Source: Sphingobacteriales bacterium
GTDB lineage: Bacteria > Bacteroidota > Bacteroidia > Chitinophagales > Chitinophagaceae
NCBI GenBank assembly: GCA_016200915.1
Contig: JACQDV010000021.1
Span: 1-38,879 of the forward strand
Direction: 5' to 3'
DNA length: 38,879 nt
Shown: piece after piece, positions 7,713 to 16,588 of the stretch
Layout: each line of letters opens with the position of its first letter
Position numbering within the stretch: the stretch's first letter is position 1
The notes under the pieces: model-generated
What the model was told of the DNA's origin: nothing
Seen by the model: only the letters and a program-made list of their open reading frames with translations
Database searches by the model: none
Program-made: the position numbers and the translations under genes

Positions 7713-8971
7713 TATGCTTCTGCTTTAGCAGTTTGTTTGTCACCTTCTAATTGTTCTACGTTTCTTGCTACGCTCAATATGATTCCTATTGCCAAGCAGG
7801 TAAACAAGAATGAACTGCCACCCATACTCACCAGCGGCAAGGTGACACCCGTTACGGGCATCAGTCCTACATTCACTGCCATATTAGCTAATGCCTGTAT
7901 CATTAAAGTAAAACTTAATGCTACGGCTAAAAAAGCTCCAAAGGCATACGGACATTTTCTAAACAACTGAATACTCCTGAACAGGAATAGCAAATACAAA
8001 ACAATAATGAATGCAGCACCCAGTAATCCATATTCTTCTATGATGATGGCATAGATAAAATCAGAATAAGGATGAGGCAAGAAATTTCTTTGTTCGCTGT
8101 TACCGGGACCTTTACCAAATGTTCCTCCTTCTGCAACGGCAATCTTCGCCTGTTGTACCTGGTATGCATCTTCACCTTTCTTTGCATAGCGAAAATCCTG
8201 TACCCGTTTTATCCAGGTAGGAAAACGACCAATGGAAAGAATAGCTGGTAATTCTTTTGTTCTGCCTTCTTCTTTATCATAATAAATTCCTGCAATCATA
8301 ATTAAGAATAACACTGGTATTAATGCGACTCCTATCACAAGGAAAATATGTTTGAGTTGTGCTCGTCCTATAAACAGCAATAACAAACTGGTTGCTCCAA
8401 TCAGCAATGCTGTTGATAAGTTAGCCGGTGCAATCAGTACACATACAATTGCTATTGGAATAATTACCGGGATAAACCCTTTTTTAAAATCTTTAATTAC
8501 ATCCTGTTTGCGGCTCAACAACAATGACAGGAACATGAACAATGACAACTTTGCCAAATCAGATGTTTGGAATGTTAAGTTGATCACCGGAAGTTTTATC
8601 CAGCGACTACCTTCATTCAGTTTCACACCAAAGAACAATGTGTATAATAAAAGCGGAATAGAAATTAAAAAGAGAATTTTGGCCACTTTCGCATAGATGG
8701 TATAATTAACCCTGTGAGCAAAATAAACTACAATTATACCCAAAGCAATAAAAGCAAACTGCTTGAACAAATAAACTTCTGTTCTTCCTTTATACATTTT
8801 ATAAGCAAGCGAACCAGTAGCACTATACACTACCAGCAAACTCACCAATGAAAGGATGATAAGAGAAGCCCAGATGACTTTATCACCTTTTGTTCGGCGC
8901 AAAAGTTTTCCACTCATTCCATTAAAGGATGAATAGTCACTGGCTGCTATGTCTCTGAATAGCTTCATCAA
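7712..8971 (-). CDS. ftsW: Septal peptidoglycan polymerase FtsW (SEDS family)
   Basis: SEDS glycosyltransferase that polymerises lipid II at the septum with FtsI. About ten hydrophobic segments are visible. The large periplasmic loop contains KIAVAEGGTFGKGPGNSEQ and the PHPYSDFIYAIIIEE motif, whose Asp corresponds to the conserved catalytic SEDS position. The C-terminal motif GLMPVTGVTLPLVSMGGSS is present. It has 419 aa, with a somewhat extended cytoplasmic N-terminus. The context inside dcw next to murG favours FtsW over RodA. The four-helix-bundle gene separates it from murD. Confidence 0.96.
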   Translation of the reverse strand: MMKLFRDIAASDYSSFNGMSGKLLRRTKGDKVIWASLIILSLVSLLVVYSATGSLAYKMYKGRTEVYLFKQFAFIALGIIVVYFAHRVNYTIYAKVAKILFLISIPLLLYTLFFGVKLNEGSRWIKLPVINLTFQTSDLAKLSLFMFLSLLLSRKQDVIKDFKKGFIPVIIPIAIVCVLIAPANLSTALLIGATSLLLLFIGRAQLKHIFLVIGVALIPVLFLIMIAGIYYDKEEGRTKELPAILSIGRFPTWIKRVQDFRYAKKGEDAYQVQQAKIAVAEGGTFGKGPGNSEQRNFLPHPYSDFIYAIIIEEYGLLGAAFIIVLYLLFLFRSIQLFRKCPYAFGAFLAVALSFTLMIQALANMAVNVGLMPVTGVTLPLVSMGGSSFLFTCLAIGIILSVARNVEQLEGDKQTAKAEA

Positions 8972-8993
8972 TTTATTACCATCATTTTAAGGT

Positions 8994-9018
8994 GGCAGTC
9001 TTCAGTTTGCAGTTAGCA
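8994..9018. repeat. Short GCAGT-type repeat left of the four-helix-bundle gene
   Basis: GGCAGTCTTCAGTTTGCAGTTAGCA is a degenerate tandem of CAGTTxGCAGT units. It resembles the inverse of 9450-9478 on the other side of the 9047-9409 gene. Confidence 0.5.
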
Positions 9019-9046
9019 ATACTGGTTTATGCCATCTCTGCTTTTT

Positions 9047-9409
9047 TTATTTAAACTTATCCGGGTTATCAATCATATATTGTAATAACCGTCCTATTTC
9101 TTCACTCTTTCTCAATTTATCTTTATACACTTCATCTATAATATATCCACATGCCAAACTAAATTCTAGCCAAATTTGTGTTTCTGTGTTTTCCATATCA
9201 GCGTCAGTAAGCTTTGACACAAAATGTGCTTCATACCTTCTTTTTCTGTATGCTTCACCTATGCAACTACACACTGACCTTGAACTTCTTCTTACCTGGT
9301 CTGTCAGAGAATATCTTTCTTCCACAGGAAAACTTTTCGTCATTTGAAAAATTTCCATTGCTAATTCAAAGGCCTTTTTAAAAACTATCAAATCCCTGAA
9401 CGAACCCAT
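9047..9409 (-). CDS. Four-helix-bundle protein of the 23S rRNA intervening-sequence (IVP) family
   Basis: A 120-aa helical protein with the family pattern: FRDLIVFKKAFELAMEIFQMT at the start, then FPVEERYSLTDQVRRSSRSV and CIGEAYRKRRY, then two more helices. It matches the S23/IVP four-helix-bundle family, first known from insertions in 23S rRNA genes and structurally related to the Avd accessory proteins of diversity-generating retroelements. Its molecular role is unknown. Here it stands alone between murD and ftsW, where no dcw gene is expected, flanked on each side by short repeats in opposite orientation. It has the same strand as the cluster, so it can be read from the same transcript. 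The family call is confident; mobility is inferred. Confidence 0.88.
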   Translation of the reverse strand: MGSFRDLIVFKKAFELAMEIFQMTKSFPVEERYSLTDQVRRSSRSVCSCIGEAYRKRRYEAHFVSKLTDADMENTETQIWLEFSLACGYIIDEVYKDKLRKSEEIGRLLQYMIDNPDKFK

Positions 9410-9449
9410 AGTTTTGTTTTTAATAAGGAATATTTCTCAAATCATATAT

Positions 9450-9478
9450 TGCCAACTGCCCACTGTCAACTGCCAACT
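9450..9478. repeat. Short tandem repeat between the four-helix-bundle gene and murD
   Basis: TGCCAACTG, CCCACTG, TCAACTG and TGCCAACT follow one another. The stretch ATTGCCAACTGCCCACT (9448-9464) recurs identically at 12373-12389. Confidence 0.65.
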
Positions 9479-9482
9479 TTTC

Positions 9483-10823
9483 TTACAACTCCTTCACTGC
9501 ATTTTTAAACTGTATTCCCCTGTCTTCATAATTTTTAAACAAATCAAAACTTGCACAAGCCGGACTCAATAAAACCACATCACCTTTATTTGCTAAATGA
9601 AACGATGCCTGTACTGCTTCCTGTGCACTGGCTGTGTTAACAATAACTGAAACTTCTTTAGCAAATGCCTCATGTATCTTGGTATTATCTATACCCATAC
9701 ATACAATCGCTTTTACTTTTTCTTTCACTAATTCCATCAGCACTGAATAATCATTTCCCTTGTCCACCCCACCCAGTATAAGAATGGTGGGTTTGGTCAT
9801 ACTTTCTAACGCATACCAGGTAGAGTTTACATTGGTAGCCTTGCTGTCGTTGATGTACTCCACTCCACGCACTGTTGCCACAGCCTCCATTCTATGCTCC
9901 AGGCTTTCGAATGTGGTTATAGCCTCCCTGATCTTTTCTTTGCGTAACCCAAGGGTTGCCGCTGCAATTCCTGCTGCCATTGTGTTGTACTGGTTGTGTT
10001 TGCCTTTAATAGCGAAGTCATCCACACTCATAGTTAACTTGTCATCGTTAACTGCGACGGTCATTTGATTGTTTCGGATGAAAGCGCCTTTTGGTACCTC
10101 TTGATTCATAGTGAATGGTAATGGGTTAGATGTTATATTGAATTTTTTTAAGTTTTGCATGGTTACTGGATCATCAATACAATAAATAAAATAGTCTCCT
10201 GCCTGCTGATTCATTCCTACCTTAAACTTGGAAGCGATATAATTTTCAAATTGGTAATCATATCTGTCCAAATGGTCTTCGGTTATATTGAGTAACACTG
10301 CTATATCCGGACGAAATGTTTTGATATCATCTAATTGAAAACTGCTTATCTCTGCCACATACACTTCTTTAGGATTTAATGCTACCTGCCTGGCAATACT
10401 GATTCCAATATTGCCCACCAGTGCACAATCAACACCTGCCACTTTGCATATATGATAAATAAGCGAAGTGCAGGTACTCTTTCCATTACTGCCGGTTATG
10501 CCAATGAGCTTGCTGTTTCCAATGTAGCGGTACGCTAATTCTATTTCACTGATGATCTCTATTCCTTTCTTACGAATCTTTTTTACTATCTCAGCCTTCT
10601 CCGGTATGCCCGGGCTCTTCATCACTTCATCAGCATTCAAAATCTTTTCTTCCGTATGTCTTTCTTCTTCGTATTCAATTTCAAAATGGTCTAATTCTTT
10701 TTTATACTTCTCTGCTATCTTTCCTCCGTCCGAAACAAACACATCATATCCTTTAAGCTTTGCCAGTATGGCTGCTCCCACTCCACTTTCCCCGCTGCCG
10801 AGGATAACCATGCGTTTGTTCAT
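9483..10823 (-). CDS. murD: UDP-N-acetylmuramoyl-L-alanine--D-glutamate ligase
   Basis: Cytoplasmic Mur ligase that adds D-glutamate. The N-terminal UDP-binding glycine motif is LGSGESGVGAAIL (8-20). The ATP loop GSNGKST is at 111-117. EISSFQLD follows, then the central HNQYNTMAA and the C-terminal VEYINDSKATN and LLSPACASFDLF motifs, all typical of MurD. Length 446 aa is normal. It lies 155 bases after mraY. That gap holds no gene. Confidence 0.97.
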   Translation of the reverse strand: MNKRMVILGSGESGVGAAILAKLKGYDVFVSDGGKIAEKYKKELDHFEIEYEEERHTEEKILNADEVMKSPGIPEKAEIVKKIRKKGIEIISEIELAYRYIGNSKLIGITGSNGKSTCTSLIYHICKVAGVDCALVGNIGISIARQVALNPKEVYVAEISSFQLDDIKTFRPDIAVLLNITEDHLDRYDYQFENYIASKFKVGMNQQAGDYFIYCIDDPVTMQNLKKFNITSNPLPFTMNQEVPKGAFIRNNQMTVAVNDDKLTMSVDDFAIKGKHNQYNTMAAGIAAATLGLRKEKIREAITTFESLEHRMEAVATVRGVEYINDSKATNVNSTWYALESMTKPTILILGGVDKGNDYSVLMELVKEKVKAIVCMGIDNTKIHEAFAKEVSVIVNTASAQEAVQASFHLANKGDVVLLSPACASFDLFKNYEDRGIQFKNAVKEL

Positions 10824-10978
10824 GAGTATTGTATTTTTTCTTCGTTTGGTTTTTCATAAAAATTAGTTCTTCACAAGTATGGGTTAGTGTGGATTGTAGT
10901 TCTCCGGGGCTACGGCTTACTACTAAAAAACTTTCAATAAAGAACTACGCCGGTTTTTCAACAGTTCATTTATGCTGA

Positions 10979-12262
10979 TTAGCGAATCTTCAAGCTCACA
11001 ACTGAAAACACCACACACAATATTGTTACTATCCAAAACCTTACAGCAATCTTACTTTCATGATATCCTAACTTTTGATAATGGTGATGTAACGGGCTCA
11101 TGAGAAATACTCTTCGTCCCTCACCATATTTTCGTTTGGTATATTTGAAATAAGAAACCTGTATCATAACACTTAAATTCTCTATTAAAAACACACCACA
11201 AAAGATTGGTATCAACAATTCTTTACGAACGATAATGGCCAATGCTGCAATGATTCCTCCTAATGTTAAACTTCCTGTATCTCCCATAAACACCTGCGCC
11301 GGGTAAGAGTTATACCATAAAAACCCAATCGTTGCTCCAATAAAGGCAGCAATGTAAATGGTTAACTCGCCAAGATTAGGCACATAAAGAATGTTTAGAT
11401 ACTCGGCAAAGCGGAAGTTGCCGCTGGCATAAGCAAACACTCCCAAACAAGCACCGATGATGGCACTGGTTCCTGTTGCTAAACCATCTAATCCATCTGT
11501 AATGTTTGCACCGTTGGAAACAGCTATTACAATCAATATCACAATCACACCATATAATAACCAGGTGAATCCATCTCTCCAGTTTTGCGGTAAAAGCTTT
11601 GAGTAATTAAACTCATGACCTTTTACAAAAGGGATAGTTGTTACCGGAACATTAGTTACCACAAAGATTTTTTCTTTTCCATCAACCAGTACTTTCTTTG
11701 TAATGGTAGTATCTGCAGGAACACCCTCACCACGATATTCTCTCCATGCTTTTGTATTATCATTAAACAGCATTACTCCTGCCACCGCAATTCCTAATAC
11801 TAACTGACCTAATATTTTAAACCATCCGGCTAATCCATCTTTATCACCTTTTTTATAAGCAACACCTTGTTGTTGCGCTATTTTCTTTGCACGGAGTTTT
11901 AAGTAATCATCTACAAAACCAATAATACCTAACCAGATGGTGGCAAAAATCATTAAGCGTACGTATGCTTTATGCAAATCCGCCAGTAATAATGTTGGTA
12001 TCAGTATCGCTAAGATGATAATAATACCACCCATAGTTGGTGTGCCCTTCTTTTGTTGTTCACCTGCTAAACCTAAATCACGAACAGATTCGCCAATTTG
12101 TTTTTTACGGAGATAAATAATCAGCTTTCTGCCAAACACCGTTGTTATCACCAATGAAAGTATCACTGCAATCAGCACCCGGAAGGTGATGAAGTGCAAC
12201 AGCCTGTCTCCAGGGAAACGTATCCCGTGTTGATTGAGCCATTCAAAAAGTGAATACAGCAT
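10979..12262 (-). CDS. mraY: Phospho-N-acetylmuramoyl-pentapeptide transferase
   Basis: Integral membrane enzyme that transfers phospho-MurNAc-pentapeptide to undecaprenyl phosphate, giving lipid I. Key motifs are KKGTPTMGGI at 71-80, the Mg-binding pair DD at 118-119 (FVDDYLK), NGANITDGLDGLA, MGDTGSL and PLHHHYQKLG. There are about ten membrane segments. At 427 aa it is about 65 longer than the E. coli enzyme because of a soluble insert of about 80 residues near 165-240 (AWREYRGEGVPADTT through FNYSKLLPQNW), which is usual in Bacteroidota MraY. It follows murE after a repeat-bearing gap. Confidence 0.97.
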   Translation of the reverse strand: MLYSLFEWLNQHGIRFPGDRLLHFITFRVLIAVILSLVITTVFGRKLIIYLRKKQIGESVRDLGLAGEQQKKGTPTMGGIIIILAILIPTLLLADLHKAYVRLMIFATIWLGIIGFVDDYLKLRAKKIAQQQGVAYKKGDKDGLAGWFKILGQLVLGIAVAGVMLFNDNTKAWREYRGEGVPADTTITKKVLVDGKEKIFVVTNVPVTTIPFVKGHEFNYSKLLPQNWRDGFTWLLYGVIVILIVIAVSNGANITDGLDGLATGTSAIIGACLGVFAYASGNFRFAEYLNILYVPNLGELTIYIAAFIGATIGFLWYNSYPAQVFMGDTGSLTLGGIIAALAIIVRKELLIPIFCGVFLIENLSVMIQVSYFKYTKRKYGEGRRVFLMSPLHHHYQKLGYHESKIAVRFWIVTILCVVFSVVSLKIR

Positions 12263-12263
12263 A

Positions 12264-12333
12264 TTTTGGTTTTTGGTTTTTGGTTTGGATACTGGTTGCC
12301 GGTTGCTGGTTGCTGGTTACAGGTTACAAGTTT
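12264..12333. repeat. Degenerate tandem repeat between murE and mraY
   Basis: Runs of GGTTTTT (about 12268-12286) merge into GGTTGCC/GGTTGCT/GGTTACA units (about 12293-12326). There is no ORF. The same style of T/G-rich repeat occurs at 3739-3800 and, in coding form, in the ftsQ tail. Confidence 0.6.
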
Positions 12334-12403
12334 CCAGTTTCATGTTATTATTGTTTTTAATTTAATCTCTGTATTGCCAACTGCCCACTACTAACTGCAC
12401 ACT

Positions 12404-13870
12404 TTACTTACTCATCATCTCAAAAACTTCTTTCAACACTTGCTTATCATCAAACGGATATTTCACTCCTTTTATATCCTGGTATTTCTCATGTCCTTTA
12501 CCTGCTATTAAAATGATATCTTCTTTATTTGCCAAATTCACCGCTGTTTTAATCGCTTCCTTACGGTCAACAATAGAGATATATTTTCTTTTTGCAGCCG
12601 TATTCAATCCTGCTTCTATATCTTTTAAAATTTGTTGCGGGTCTTCGCTTCTTGGATTATCAGAAGTAAAGATTACCTTATCACTATGCTCACAAGCTAC
12701 TTCACCCATCACCGGTCTTTTCGTTCTGTCCCTGTCACCTCCACAACCAACAACCGTAATTACTGTTTCATGTCCTTTGCGCAGTTTTTGAATGGTTGCC
12801 AGCACATTTAATAATGCATCCGGTGTATGTGCATAATCAACGATGCCGATGATTTGTTCTTTAGTGGATACGATATAATCAAATCTTCCTTCCGCACCGG
12901 TAAGATTGCTCAGCACCTGCAACACATTCATCTTATCTTCTCCCAATGAAAGGGCAGCACCATATACAGCCAACAGATTATAAGCATTAAACTCACCAAT
13001 CAAACGAAAATGAACTTCCTGTCCATTAACATCCATCACCAGTCCGTTTAATCCATTCTCTAAAATCTTTCCTTTAAAGTCAGCCATCGTTTTTAAACTA
13101 TAGGTCAAACGCCTGGCGTGAGTATTTTGAATCATTACCAATCCACGTTTATCATCCAGGTTAGTGATGGCAAAAGCGGATGATGATAAATGATCGAAGA
13201 AAGATTTCTTTACTCTTATATATTCATCAAATGTTTTATGATAATCCAGGTGGTCGTGTGTAATGTTGCTGAACAAGGCACCGGCAAACTGCAAACCAGT
13301 ACTGCGATGCTGATGAATAGCATGCGAACTGTTTTCCATGAACACATGTGTGCAACGAGCTTCTACCATCTGTGCCAGTAAAGCATTCAGTGTTATTTGG
13401 TCGGGTGTAGTGTGTTTTGCAGGAATTATTTCATCAGCTATTTTATTTTCTACGGTTGAAATCAACCCGCATTTATAACCAAGACCACTAAACAATTTGA
13501 ATAATAAAGTGGCTATCGTTGTTTTACCGTTTGTACCCGTAACTCCAACCAGTTTTATTTTTTCACTGGGAGCACCAAAAAAATTATGTGCAATGTATCC
13601 GGCAGCTGCAGATGAATCTTCTACCTGCACATAAGTAACTCCATCCTTAGTTACAGATGGCATTACTTCACATACAATTACTGCAGCACCCGATTCAACA
13701 GCCTTATCAACAAAGCCATGACCATCTATTGCCACACCTTTAATAGCAATAAAGCAGGAGCCTTGTTTCACTTTACGTGAATCAATTTGCAAGTCGTTCA
13801 CTTCAATAGCAAGATTACCCTGCACAGAGCGGATGCTTACTTTGTATAATATGTCCTGCAATATGGCCAT
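12404..13870 (-). CDS. murE: UDP-MurNAc-tripeptide ligase, meso-diaminopimelate type
   Basis: Cytoplasmic Mur ligase that adds the third stem-peptide residue. The N-terminal domain has LQIDSRKVKQGSCFIAI. The ATP loop GTNGKTT is at 112-118. HTTPDQ, ENSSHAI and the catalytic-domain HDHLDYH are present. The substrate motif DNPR at 404-407 is the form associated with meso-diaminopimelate rather than lysine. GKGHE at 457-461 is also conserved. Length 488 aa is normal. Its ATG shares one base with the ftsI stop (TGATG). Confidence 0.97.
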   Translation of the reverse strand: MAILQDILYKVSIRSVQGNLAIEVNDLQIDSRKVKQGSCFIAIKGVAIDGHGFVDKAVESGAAVIVCEVMPSVTKDGVTYVQVEDSSAAAGYIAHNFFGAPSEKIKLVGVTGTNGKTTIATLLFKLFSGLGYKCGLISTVENKIADEIIPAKHTTPDQITLNALLAQMVEARCTHVFMENSSHAIHQHRSTGLQFAGALFSNITHDHLDYHKTFDEYIRVKKSFFDHLSSSAFAITNLDDKRGLVMIQNTHARRLTYSLKTMADFKGKILENGLNGLVMDVNGQEVHFRLIGEFNAYNLLAVYGAALSLGEDKMNVLQVLSNLTGAEGRFDYIVSTKEQIIGIVDYAHTPDALLNVLATIQKLRKGHETVITVVGCGGDRDRTKRPVMGEVACEHSDKVIFTSDNPRSEDPQQILKDIEAGLNTAAKRKYISIVDRKEAIKTAVNLANKEDIILIAGKGHEKYQDIKGVKYPFDDKQVLKEVFEMMSK

Positions 13871-15978
13871 CAGGCTAACTGTATAATTATTTGTTGTCCT
13901 TTGTTTACTGTTGTTCCGGGTAAAATGGATTGTGCTATCACTTTACCTCGTCCTTTTATCACTACTTTCAATCCTTTATTTTCTAAAAGATTGATAGCGT
14001 CTTTCAAACCATACCCTTTTACATCCGGCACTACTTTACCAGCATCAGCTATTGCATTCATTCTCCACACACGGTTATCAATCGAATCATTCACTACACT
14101 CATCCATAAAGCATTTCCTGAATTATTAAAAGGAATATTAAATGGCTTACTTACTTGCTGCACATCATTTTTCATTCCCACAAAGCGATAAAATGAACTA
14201 TCTCTTTTTTGTACGGCAAGGTCATTCTGTTGCTGCAGGTTGAGTACATACAGTTTATCAGATATTTCCCTGAACACGGTACCGGCAACTGCTCCACCAT
14301 AGTAGTTTGCTGCATGTGGTTTATTCTTTATCACTACAATACAGGAATATTTTGGATTTTCTGCAGGAAAGTATCCGGTGAAAGCTGCCTGGTAAACTCC
14401 ATCTGTATATTTATATACACCATCGTTCACCTTAGCTGTTCCTGTTTTACCAGCAACTTTGTAAGTAACGCCTTCAAAAACGGGTTTACCGGTTCCGCTT
14501 ATTACCACTTCTTCTAAACACTCTTTTAATTGACGAAGAGTTTCATCACTGCAAATCTTTTCATTCACTACCTGAGGCTCAATATTTCTCAATACCTGAC
14601 CATCTTTTTCAATGCGGCTTACCAAATATGGTTTCATCATCTTACCATTATTGGCAACAGCATTATAAACCATCAGCAGTTGAATTGGACTTAGCATGAT
14701 ATCATATCCAAAACCCATTGAAGCCAGTGTTTGAAAATGCCAGTTCCTTTTATTAGCAGGATTTTTTACCGTTGGTCTGAATTCTTCGTTTAAGTCCAAC
14801 CCGCTTCTCTTTGTCAATCCTAATTTTTCAAAATGCTCATAGTATTGTTGCGGGTTCTTTACATAATACTGGTAAGCCAGTTTACTCATAGCTACATTAG
14901 AGCTATGTGCAAATGCTTCTTTAATCGTTACTACTTCAGGACTATGGTGATCATCACGAATAGTTCTTCCATCCAAATCCCAGGTACCACCGCCGATGTT
15001 TATATTATCATTGATGGTAACATACTTATCCTCCAGTGCATTCATCAGTGTAATCAACTTGATGGTTGAGCCTGGCTCAGAAGTTTTAATGGCGTAGTTA
15101 TCCATTTCATAATAACTTCCATTATGCAAACCCAGATTAGCAATCGCTTTAATTTTTCCTGTTTGCACTTCCATTACAATACAGGAGCCCTGTAATGCTT
15201 CATTCTTGGTCATCATATCCATCAAAGCATTTTCAGCAATGTCCTGTATGTTTACATCAATCGTTGTTACAATATCTTTTCCATTCTCCGGTTCAATCTC
15301 GCTTCCTTCTACCGGCACTCTTACACCTCCCGCTACATATTTTATCAATCGTTTACCGCTTTCACCACGTAAAACGGAATCGTATGTTTTTTCTAACCCA
15401 ACATTCTTGGTAGAATCTTCTCTTGACAATCCAATTGTTCTGTTTGCTAATAAACCAAACGGAGTGAGTCGCTGTGGTACCACATCTGAAATAAAGCCGC
15501 TTTTGTTTCTTCCCAATCTTACCAATGGAAATGTTCTCAGTTGTTGAAATTGCTGGAAAGAAATTTTCTTCTTTAATAAATAATAGCGGTCTTTAACAGC
15601 ATATGATCTTTGCAAATCTTTCTTATATTCAGAAGCTTTCTGGTCTCTGAATAAATTTGCCAGACTGATTGACAATGAATCAACATTCTCTTTAAACCGT
15701 TTACCACTTTTCTCTCTTAATCCATCCGCCATAAAATCAATATAGATATCATACTTTGGTAAAGAGGTACTCAGCATTTGCCCATCTTCACTGTAAATCG
15801 TTCCTCTTTCTGCATCCACATCCTGTATAGCTGTGTGCAAACTGTCAGCCAACCTCTTCCAATCTTTTCCTTCAAACTCCTGGATGTAAAAAGCTTTCCA
15901 CAGCACTATGATGCAAACCACCACAATGCCTAAGAAAGACAGATACACTCTCCACAGTATGTCCCGTTTTACTTCCAA
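13870..15978 (-). CDS. ftsI: Penicillin-binding protein, septal transpeptidase FtsI (class B)
   Basis: Membrane-anchored transpeptidase that crosslinks septal peptidoglycan together with FtsW. One N-terminal membrane segment lies at about 9-30. The PBP dimerisation domain (AERGTIYSEDGQMLS onward) follows. The transpeptidase domain has SxxK at 304-307 (STIK), SSN at 359-361 and KTG at 511-513. A C-terminal PASTA domain (about 645-702, VPDVKGYGLKDAINLLENKG) gives 702 aa, longer than proteobacterial FtsI and typical of Bacteroidota. It overlaps murE by one base. A 224-base repeat-filled gap separates it from the ftsL-like gene. Confidence 0.96.
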   Translation of the reverse strand: MEVKRDILWRVYLSFLGIVVVCIIVLWKAFYIQEFEGKDWKRLADSLHTAIQDVDAERGTIYSEDGQMLSTSLPKYDIYIDFMADGLREKSGKRFKENVDSLSISLANLFRDQKASEYKKDLQRSYAVKDRYYLLKKKISFQQFQQLRTFPLVRLGRNKSGFISDVVPQRLTPFGLLANRTIGLSREDSTKNVGLEKTYDSVLRGESGKRLIKYVAGGVRVPVEGSEIEPENGKDIVTTIDVNIQDIAENALMDMMTKNEALQGSCIVMEVQTGKIKAIANLGLHNGSYYEMDNYAIKTSEPGSTIKLITLMNALEDKYVTINDNINIGGGTWDLDGRTIRDDHHSPEVVTIKEAFAHSSNVAMSKLAYQYYVKNPQQYYEHFEKLGLTKRSGLDLNEEFRPTVKNPANKRNWHFQTLASMGFGYDIMLSPIQLLMVYNAVANNGKMMKPYLVSRIEKDGQVLRNIEPQVVNEKICSDETLRQLKECLEEVVISGTGKPVFEGVTYKVAGKTGTAKVNDGVYKYTDGVYQAAFTGYFPAENPKYSCIVVIKNKPHAANYYGGAVAGTVFREISDKLYVLNLQQQNDLAVQKRDSSFYRFVGMKNDVQQVSKPFNIPFNNSGNALWMSVVNDSIDNRVWRMNAIADAGKVVPDVKGYGLKDAINLLENKGLKVVIKGRGKVIAQSILPGTTVNKGQQIIIQLA

Positions 15979-16017
15979 CTACTTGCTTATTTTTTCAGGT
16001 TTATTTTTTGTTACCAG

Positions 16018-16034
16018 TCCCGCCTGAGGCGGGA
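16018..16034. repeat. CCCGCC/GGCGGG palindromic element
   Basis: TCCCGCC-TGA-GGCGGGA is a 7-bp stem with a 3-nt loop, in the ftsL-ftsI gap. Near-identical elements occur at 307-325, 23832-23848 and 38687-38705. Confidence 0.8.
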
Positions 16035-16071
16035 TAATTCTATTCATTGTCCCTTGTGTCACTCACTTCAT

Positions 16072-16173
16072 CGTTCTGTAATTCCCCTTATCACACCAAT
16101 CGTTCCTACGGAACGAAAAAATTATTTTATTTTTTCTACCTACCAGATGTTCCTACGGAACATTTTTTATCTT
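16072..16173. repeat. REP/REPIN-like paired-hairpin repeat, copy B
   Basis: This is the second copy of the element at 3855-3957. Both hairpins are perfect here: CGTTCC-TAC-GGAACG and ATGTTCC-TAC-GGAACAT, separated by an AT-rich spacer and TACCAG. Weaker similarity extends left to about 16052. It fills most of the ftsL-ftsI gap. Confidence 0.8.
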
Positions 16174-16202
16174 ACCCAATTATTTTTTTCATTCCTACTT
16201 CC

Positions 16203-16538
16203 TCACTCTTTCACCGTCTTCAAGCTATCCACCAGTTTAAATGGCGGTTCCTTTGATTCTTTTAATCCCATTGGCTCCACTGTTTTACTCAGTTCACTTT
16301 GCTTGCTGCGAAACATAATTTCCCCATTCACCGTTTTGTACTCATACTCCAGTTCTTTCAACTCCTTTCCGGTGCTGTTGATGTTGCGAATCATTTTATC
16401 CGCATAGTGTCCGTTGGAAATGTAGATAATTGCTAACAGGGCGAGATACAGGAAAAAAGAAACATTCTTCACTATCCAGCGATAGCTGAATAATTTCTTC
16501 CACTCAAACTTTACCTCTTTATTTAATTCATTTGCCAT
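16203..16538 (-). CDS. FtsL-like cell division protein
   Basis: A 111-aa bitopic protein with a cytoplasmic KFEWKKLFSYRWIVKN, a single membrane helix at about 25-43 (VSFFLYLALLAIIYISNG), and a periplasmic helical stretch (KELKELEYEYKTVNGEIMFRSKQ) suited to a coiled coil. It sits between rsmH and ftsI, where FtsL is expected, and resembles the Bacteroidota FtsL-like family. It should pair with a DivIC-type partner and recruit FtsW/FtsI. Sequence alone is weak for FtsL; position and topology carry the call. Confidence 0.82.
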   Translation of the reverse strand: MANELNKEVKFEWKKLFSYRWIVKNVSFFLYLALLAIIYISNGHYADKMIRNINSTGKELKELEYEYKTVNGEIMFRSKQSELSKTVEPMGLKESKEPPFKLVDSLKTVKE

Positions 16539-16588
16539 ACAATCATTTTACTGATGATAGTGGCTTCATTGGATACCAGACTTACTAT

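Noticed and set aside
10892-10947. GTAGTTCT/AGAACTAC inverted repeat in the mraY-murD gap as a terminator
   Set aside because: The loop is about 40 nt, no T tract follows on the minus strand, and termination inside the cluster is unlikely.
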